Assembly (NCBI RefSeq): GCF_002967715.1
Contig: NZ_PUIA01000014.1
Span: 1 to 64,000 of the forward strand
From: Blastopirellula marina
GTDB taxonomy: Bacteria; Planctomycetota; Planctomycetia; Pirellulales; Pirellulaceae
DNA length: 64,000 nt
Reading direction: 5' to 3'
Under the pieces are notes generated by a model. That model saw only the letters and a list, made by a program, of their open reading frames with translations, made no database searches and was not told the origin of the DNA. Both the position numbers and the translations under genes were made by a program. Shown one piece after another: positions 59,208-64,000 of this stretch (the first letter of the stretch is position 1; every line of letters starts with the position of its first letter).

Positions 59208-61499
59208 TCAAGTGGATGAGGCGGGGCGAAGTTCTGAGTAGGCGAGAACGAATTTCTTTTGTTCACCAGTAACGAATTGAACGGTTGCCGTACGTTTGGC
59301 ACCTTCGCCACTCATGGCAATGATCTTACCCAGCCCGTAAGTCGGATGAATGACAGCCATCGATTGATGAAACTTGTCCGGATTCAATTTCGGTTTGGAT
59401 GAACTCGGACCTTTTACCATGTCGGCCGCGGTCATGAGCATTTTAGTCTGGGGAGAGGGATCGTTGCTTGGCGAGTTGTCGGCGAAATCGCCCGATTCGC
59501 CAGTCTGGCTGAAGTCGTCCTCAGGGATCTCATGAATGTCATCCCATTCTTGAGATGTAGGAGCATATCGCCCCAAGGCTGCCTGGAAGTCCATTTCTTC
59601 ACGGGGCAGCTCGAAGAGAAACTTGCTGGGGACCGTCATCATGCGTCGACCGCGGAAATCTCGTTGGTTCGCGGTGCTCAGTTCCAGTTCTTCCTGGGCC
59701 CTGGTAATGCCCACGAACATCAATCGCCGTTCTTCTTCGAGTTGGGCATCTGAATCTTTCGACCGTTCGTGCGGCAGTAGGCCTTCTTCAATGGCTACCA
59801 TAAATACGTGGGGAAACTCGAGCCCCTTGGCCGCATGAAGCGTCATTAGGGTGACACGGTCGAGGGCCGTGTCGAATTCATCGGTCTCGTTGACCAGAGC
59901 TTTATCTTCCAAGTACTGCTCCAGCGTGCCATCCTCGGGGTGTTGGAAATCGAACTCCCGGGCCGATGAAAGAAGCTCGTCGATGTTTTCCAGACGGGAC
60001 AGGTCCTCTTCGTCATCCGAGTTCTCGTACTGGGCCCGGAGGCCGGTCTCGCTCAGGATGGCTCCCAGGATCTCTTCGACAGGTTCGTTGATCTTCAACG
60101 AGAGTCGATCGAACATGGCCACAAATTTGGCGACCGCTACGGCAGCTCGCTTGTTGAGCGAGTCGATCATGCCAGCCTCACGCGCGGCATCCATCATCGA
60201 GATCCCATGATCCAGGGCATGAACCTGTAGCTTGAGGATCGTCGATTTGCCGATGCCACGCGTAGGCGTATTTACGATACGAGTGAACGCCACGTCATCT
60301 CGCGGGTTGTTCATCAGCATGGCATAGGCCAGTACGTCCTTGATTTCCTTTCGCTGATAAAACTCGACGCCGCTGACAATCATGTACGGAATGCCCTGCT
60401 GCCGGAGAGCTTCTTCGTAGGCGCGAGAAAGTGCGTTCACTCGATAGAAAATGGCGAAGTCGCGAGGACGACGCTTGCCTTGGGCGACGTAAGTCGCAAC
60501 CCGTGTCGCAATTGCCTGGGCTTCCTCGTGGCTCGTCGAATATGTCAGCAGACGTACCGGCTGACCGGGGGCGTGGTCGGTAAAAAGAGACTTCTTCTTA
60601 CGCCGCTTGTTGTGACCAATGAGTTGATCCGCCACGGAGAGAATATTAGGCGTGCTGCGGAAGTTTTGCTCCAAACGAACGACCTTCACGTGGTCGAAGT
60701 CTTTTTCAAAGTCGAGAATGTTGTTCAGGTTCGCCCCTCGCCAGCCATAAATCGACTGATCGGGATCACCAGTAACGCCCAGGTTGGGGTACTGTTGGGA
60801 AAGGGAACGCACCAGCAGGTACTGCACCAGGTTCGTATCCTGGTACTCGTCGACCAGGATGTAACGAAAGCGTTCGTCGAGCGCTGCCCGAAGGTCTGGG
60901 TTTTCCTGCAGCATCTGGGCAACGAGCATCAGCATGTCGTCAAAGTCGACCGCATTGGCCGCGCGCAGTTGACGCTGGTATTCCGGGTAGACATCTTGCA
61001 CGATCGAACTGATTGCGTTGGCGGAGTTGGCTTCGTAACGTTCGGGTAGAACCATGTTGTTCTTGGCCCAACTGATCGCCTTGGCGACTTTCTCAGGCGT
61101 GGCGTGCGACATCGAGATCTCTTCGGTCTGAAGAGCACGCTTGAGAATCTGCAGCGAGTCTGAAGTATCGTAGATCGTATAATTCGGCTCGAGTCCAACC
61201 AGGTTGGAATAAGCTCGTAACAGCCGCGCACAAAATCGATGGAACGTACTGACCCAGACGGTGCTTTCGGGAGCCAGGCGTTCGACGCGGGAACGCATTT
61301 CTTCGGCAGCTTTGTTGGTAAACGTCAGCGCGACGATCTGCGAGGAATAGACTCCGCTACGCAGCATATGTGCGATGCGGTGCGTAACGACGCGCGTCTT
61401 ACCACTGCCGGGGCCTGCCAGAACGAGGATTGGGCCGTCGACATGAGCCACGGCTTCCCGCTGGCTGCTGGTCAGCCCTTCAAACAAATAATCGGTCAT
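59208..61499 (-). CDS. UvrD/PcrA-type 3'-5' DNA helicase
   Basis: 763 residues, superfamily 1A. All motifs are seen: Q-R-E-A-V-A-H, P-loop G-P-G-S-G-K-T-R, A-L-T-F-T-N-K-A-A-E-E-M, D-E-Y-Q-D-T-N (II), G-D-P-D-Q-S-I-Y-G-W-R-G-A (III), L-E-Q-N-F-R-S (IV), and the C-terminal T-L-H-A-A-K-G-L-E-F-P and V-G-I-T-R-A-Q. A C-terminal region with a PcrA-type tail (SMAVIHPTYGLGKIIAMSGE ... F-V-L-A-Y-S-E-L-R) binds RNA polymerase in known cases. It works in excision repair and replication-transcription conflict resolution. It is followed closely (9 bases) by the flavin oxidoreductase gene. Confidence 0.96.
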   Translation of the reverse strand: MTDYLFEGLTSSQREAVAHVDGPILVLAGPGSGKTRVVTHRIAHMLRSGVYSSQIVALTFTNKAAEEMRSRVERLAPESTVWVSTFHRFCARLLRAYSNLVGLEPNYTIYDTSDSLQILKRALQTEEISMSHATPEKVAKAISWAKNNMVLPERYEANSANAISSIVQDVYPEYQRQLRAANAVDFDDMLMLVAQMLQENPDLRAALDERFRYILVDEYQDTNLVQYLLVRSLSQQYPNLGVTGDPDQSIYGWRGANLNNILDFEKDFDHVKVVRLEQNFRSTPNILSVADQLIGHNKRRKKKSLFTDHAPGQPVRLLTYSTSHEEAQAIATRVATYVAQGKRRPRDFAIFYRVNALSRAYEEALRQQGIPYMIVSGVEFYQRKEIKDVLAYAMLMNNPRDDVAFTRIVNTPTRGIGKSTILKLQVHALDHGISMMDAAREAGMIDSLNKRAAVAVAKFVAMFDRLSLKINEPVEEILGAILSETGLRAQYENSDDEEDLSRLENIDELLSSAREFDFQHPEDGTLEQYLEDKALVNETDEFDTALDRVTLMTLHAAKGLEFPHVFMVAIEEGLLPHERSKDSDAQLEEERRLMFVGITRAQEELELSTANQRDFRGRRMMTVPSKFLFELPREEMDFQAALGRYAPTSQEWDDIHEIPEDDFSQTGESGDFADNSPSNDPSPQTKMLMTAADMVKGPSSSKPKLNPDKFHQSMAVIHPTYGLGKIIAMSGEGAKRTATVQFVTGEQKKFVLAYSELRPASST

Positions 61500-61750
61500 C
61501 CATCAACCTATCGAAAGAATGCTAGCGTGTCTGGCAAGCCAGGTTCGCTAGCACCGCTTAGGTAGTTTCAGTAAATTTTTCCGAAACTGGTATTCAATTC
61601 TAAAGAAATGAGTATAGTAAACCCGATCGCGTCGCGAGACCCTCAGCCAGGCCCATGCCCCCGGCTTCGTGTCGAGCGACCACGACCAAGTGACTCTAGG
61701 GATGAGCCACTAACTTTTTCACTTTTTCATTTGCGATAGGGAGGGAACCC
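61500..61750. promoter_or_regulatory. divergent region of helicase and alpha-CTD-like gene
   Basis: A 251-base gap between divergent genes with an AT-rich core near 61565-61622 (AAATTTTTCCGAAAC ... GAGTATAGTAAA), the likely promoter area. GGGAGGG six bases before ATG 61751 is the ribosome-binding site of the small gene. No operator is identified. Confidence 0.4.
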
Positions 61751-62035
61751 ATGCCACGTATTCCTCTGAATGCGGCTGACCAACAACACGACGACCTGTT
61801 GGCCAAGCTGGAAATGAGTACGGCGGAAATCGGATTGACGGTCCGCACGACAAATTGCCTCGAGGAAAAGGGCATCTTTACCGTTCGCGATCTGCTGAAT
61901 TGCACACCAGCCGACTTGTTGAGTATTTCCAACTTCGGCGAAAAGACCCTCGACGAGGTCTACTCGGCGCTCGAAGGCGTTGGGTTCTATCGTCACACTC
62001 GCCAACTCGCTCGAGCTACGGCCGTCGCCGTTTAA
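61751..62035 (+). CDS. free-standing RNA polymerase alpha C-terminal-domain-like protein
   Basis: 94 residues. The segment at about 25-80 (T-A-E-I-G-L-T-V-R-T-T-N-C-L-E-E-K-G-I-F, then T-V-R-D-L-L, TPADLLSISNFGEKTLDEVY and SALEGVGF) matches the helix-hairpin-helix pattern of the RpoA C-terminal domain (cf. L-S-V-R-A-Y-N-C-L-K ... I-x-N-x-G-x-K-S-L-E-E-V). There is no RpoA N-terminal domain or assembly region. The flanks are short. It could bind DNA or UP-elements and compete with or substitute for alpha-CTD contacts (inference). It is divergent from the helicase and convergent with the PQQ protein, alone in its transcript. Confidence 0.88.
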   Translation: MPRIPLNAADQQHDDLLAKLEMSTAEIGLTVRTTNCLEEKGIFTVRDLLNCTPADLLSISNFGEKTLDEVYSALEGVGFYRHTRQLARATAVAV

Positions 62036-62087
62036 CGAGTACCCCCTGCGATTGACGCAAACTTAGGTGTTCCCGATAGCCCAATGA

Positions 62088-63350
62088 CTATGGGGACTTG
62101 CCAATCTGAAAACAGCGAATCGGACCTCCCCGTGTACCCGTTTCGCGAACAAGCAAATAACCACCGCTTAGCGCGGGCAACGCACGCGAGATGTCGTTGC
62201 TCGCGCGGAAGCGGCTGACTTCTGTGAATTTGTTTTCATCGGGAAGAAACAGAATCGCAGTCCCTTCATTGGTCACAGCGATTAACTTCTGATCCGCATA
62301 AATCAGGTGCGCCGTACCCGGAAGCTGATGGGACCACCTGACTCTTCCTGTGGCAAACTCCACGCATCGCAATTCTGGCGAACCTAAATCTTCGCGGCCA
62401 TGTATGCCATACAAGTAATCGCCCACCAGAACTGGCGTGTTGTATTGGCTGGAAAGGGTGTCGTCGTTTTCCCATATCGGCTTGAACTGGGTCTTCTCAA
62501 GTTCAACCAGCTTGGCACCCACGCCATAGCTTGCAGTCACAAATAGCTTGTTGCCAGAAACGACAGGTGTTGCGGCATTTACTGTTGGGCCTCTCGCCCC
62601 GAAAGGAAATCCATAGAACACATTTCCGGTAAAGGGATCGACCACCACGGTTTGTAGCCGCGTTACAAACACCGCATAGGGGCGATCGGCGATCGTGGTC
62701 ATCACAGGTGATGAGTAGCTGGCCGCATCGTCGAGCGCTCGCCATTGGAACTGGCCGTCTTCCAGATTAACGGCCACGATGCCCGATCCGTTGCGTCCAC
62801 CGACATTTACGAGAACCGACTTTTCGAACACGATCGGGGTACTTCCCGCACCGAAGTATCCATCAGGGGCACCGAAGTTACCGGCCATGTCCACTTCCCA
62901 CCGCAGCTTGCCGCTCTGACGATCGACACTACGTAAGATACCGGCGGCACCGTAAACAATGACCGAGTCTTTCGTCACGACTGGCACGCAGCGTGGTCCG
63001 TCGTCGGGATTGATCGATGCCTGATACGAGGCCCGCATATCGCGTGACCAGATCCTCTTCCCGGTCTTCAACTCGACCGCTTCTAGCAACTCGGAATTGC
63101 TTTCCCGGTAGAACAAGTAGACGACGCCGTCCGCGACCGCCGGGCCTGCGTAGCCGCTACCGAGGTCCTTTTTCCAGACTTCTGTGGGGCCTCGTCGGGG
63201 CCACTGATCAAGCAGCTTTTCCTCTTCCGCATGACCATTTCTTTGCGGTCCCAGGATTTGAGGCCAATCCCCCGCATAGGCTGATGAGGTAAAACAGGCC
63301 AGACCAAAGGTCAGGCCTACGGTTTTCAAACAGAAACGGCGAGTAATCAT
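62088..63350 (-). CDS. exported PQQ-like beta-propeller protein
   Basis: 420 residues. The N-terminus T-R-R-F-C-L-K-T-V-G-L-T-F-G-L-A resembles a twin-arginine signal ending near A-Y-A. It starts D-W-P-Q-I-L-G-P-Q-R-N-G-H-A-E, typical of planctomycete PQQ-repeat proteins, and has repeated blade motifs (GPAVADGVVYLFYRES, AADVVVD-like turns, GKRIWSRDM, GKLRWEVDM, GRVRWSHQLPG). No PQQ-dehydrogenase catalytic Asp-Glu motif is visible, so it is probably a scaffold or sugar-binding propeller rather than an oxidoreductase. It is convergent with the alpha-CTD-like gene and divergent from the partial gene at the right edge. Confidence 0.88.
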   Translation of the reverse strand: MITRRFCLKTVGLTFGLACFTSSAYAGDWPQILGPQRNGHAEEEKLLDQWPRRGPTEVWKKDLGSGYAGPAVADGVVYLFYRESNSELLEAVELKTGKRIWSRDMRASYQASINPDDGPRCVPVVTKDSVIVYGAAGILRSVDRQSGKLRWEVDMAGNFGAPDGYFGAGSTPIVFEKSVLVNVGGRNGSGIVAVNLEDGQFQWRALDDAASYSSPVMTTIADRPYAVFVTRLQTVVVDPFTGNVFYGFPFGARGPTVNAATPVVSGNKLFVTASYGVGAKLVELEKTQFKPIWENDDTLSSQYNTPVLVGDYLYGIHGREDLGSPELRCVEFATGRVRWSHQLPGTAHLIYADQKLIAVTNEGTAILFLPDENKFTEVSRFRASNDISRALPALSGGYLLVRETGTRGGPIRCFQIGKSP

Positions 63351-63499
63351 CGGAGAAACCTGAGGGGAGTCGGTGCCGCGAAGTGGTGAATCCAGTTATA
63401 TTTAGCATGGTATCGCGCGAGGGGACTAATCGCCAAATGGTAGAGCCCGGCGCGAGATTCTTTGTTATTACTGCTTCTTCGGAAATCTGAAGATCTCGT

Positions 63500-64000
63500 A
63501 TGCCTCGCTGGTTTCGCATCTGGGAGAAAAAACGCGGTTCACGCCGTACGGTTTCGCGTGTCGTAGCCAGCGTGGGGGAAACGTTTTTCTTCTCGGCGAT
63601 ATTCTTTTTCGGGGTCATTTTCACGGCAATGACCGTGGCTTCGACCGTACTGGAAACGTGGCCCATCCGGACAATGTTTCCAGAAGTCGCCTACGTGGAA
63701 GGGGAATGCACGGTTCAGGAAATCCGTGTCCTGAAGCTCGGAACCGACGACTATCCCCGCTACCAACCCGAGGCACTCGTCTTGCTGGATCTGCCTCAGC
63801 GCCAGCATCATCGCTGGACGTTGCGGCGGTCTTCTCTTTCCTATTCTACGGAAGAGGCGGCTTGGGATCGGCTCAATGGGTATGAACCCGGCTGGATTTA
63901 TCCATGTTGGTACGATCCTGACAGTCCAGGCCAAAGCGTTGTTCTTGAACGCACTCCGGCTTGGGGTCTGTGGGTTATTTTTCTGGTGCTGATTTCCTTC
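63500..64000 (+). CDS. membrane protein, DUF3592-like (partial, runs off the window)
   Basis: An open frame from ATG 63500 stays open to the end, 167 residues so far. It is basic at the start (M-P-R-W-F-R-I-W-E-K-K-R-G-S-R-R-T), then a helix (about 27-51, ETFFFSAIFFFGVIFTAMTV), an exterior domain (VAYVEGECTVQEIRVLKLGT ... GYEPGWIYPCWYDPDSPGQS) and the start of a second helix (WGLWVIFLVLISF). The two-helix plan with a Cys-x-Tyr-Asp-Pro external segment resembles DUF3592 proteins. The minus-strand frames here are shadows. The right end is not in the window. Confidence 0.78.
   Translation, partial: MPRWFRIWEKKRGSRRTVSRVVASVGETFFFSAIFFFGVIFTAMTVASTVLETWPIRTMFPEVAYVEGECTVQEIRVLKLGTDDYPRYQPEALVLLDLPQRQHHRWTLRRSSLSYSTEEAAWDRLNGYEPGWIYPCWYDPDSPGQSVVLERTPAWGLWVIFLVLISF

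Noticed and set aside
63539-63934. 131-residue minus-strand frame at the right edge
   Set aside because: Antisense to the plus-strand membrane protein frame, which is open to the window end and has a signal-anchor pattern.

Overview
The window reads as chromosomal DNA of a planctomycete, most likely of the Pirellulales (Blastopirellula/Bremerella/Rhodopirellula group; inference). The signs are four DUF1559 proteins with prepilin-like N-termini, a CNPSR sulfatase, an SRR-type (Tat-like) signal on a sugar-isomerase-like protein, an AraC-type XylR-like regulator, a DUF1844 protein, PQQ/WD40 propeller proteins, and a long Gly/Met-rich envelope gene set ending in a secretin. I see no transposase, integrase, phage module or CRISPR array.

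Layout. 0.5-9 kb: thioredoxin-like protein, WD40 membrane protein, sulfatase, exported sugar-isomerase-like protein, a large membrane M48-type peptidase and a XylR-like regulator. 9-12 kb: divergent from the regulator, an apparent operon of two DUF1559 + lipoprotein pairs closed by a strong terminator. 12-17.4 kb: glmS, kdsB, pyrG and a DUF1844 gene. 17.4-18.6 kb: a third DUF1559 + small lipoprotein pair on the minus strand; the lipoprotein has only 39 residues. 19-21 kb: mraZ divergent from a FabF-like ketoacyl synthase, with three copies of a 15-bp motif between them. 21-24 kb: a small orphan gene, tRNA-Leu(GAG) with terminator, a GAF/SpoIIE-type phosphatase and a possible ART-like protein. 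24-27.3 kb: three-gene proton-translocating transhydrogenase. 27.8-30.7 kb: rplM-rpsI, and tmk-holB on the other strand. 30.7-35.3 kb: TolC-like lipoprotein, WYL regulator and serine hydrolase. 35.9-38.7 kb: a divergent GH38-like protein.

39-50 kb is the most unusual part: a PilM/GspL-like actin-fold ATPase, two single-pass membrane proteins with Gly/Met-rich segments, and a 1386-residue TPR-secretin behind its own terminator-bounded leader. These look like the inner-membrane platform and outer-membrane pore of a planctomycete pilus or secretion machine. No pilin, prepilin peptidase, PilB/PilC or PilT lies beside them.

50-64 kb: DUF423 protein, AI-2E-family permease, small zinc-ribbon protein, cysteine desulfurase with an overlapping small gene, a fourth DUF1559 gene ending in a 14-bp terminator, tadA (its start lies after that terminator, at GTG 55436), a double-FHA protein, an Old Yellow Enzyme homologue, a PcrA/UvrD helicase, a free-standing RNA-polymerase alpha-CTD-like protein, a PQQ-propeller protein and a partial membrane gene running off the right edge.

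All calls rest on reading motifs and protein sequence by eye; no database search was run. Start codons were moved from the longest frame where ribosome-binding sites, signal peptides or family N-termini argued for it.
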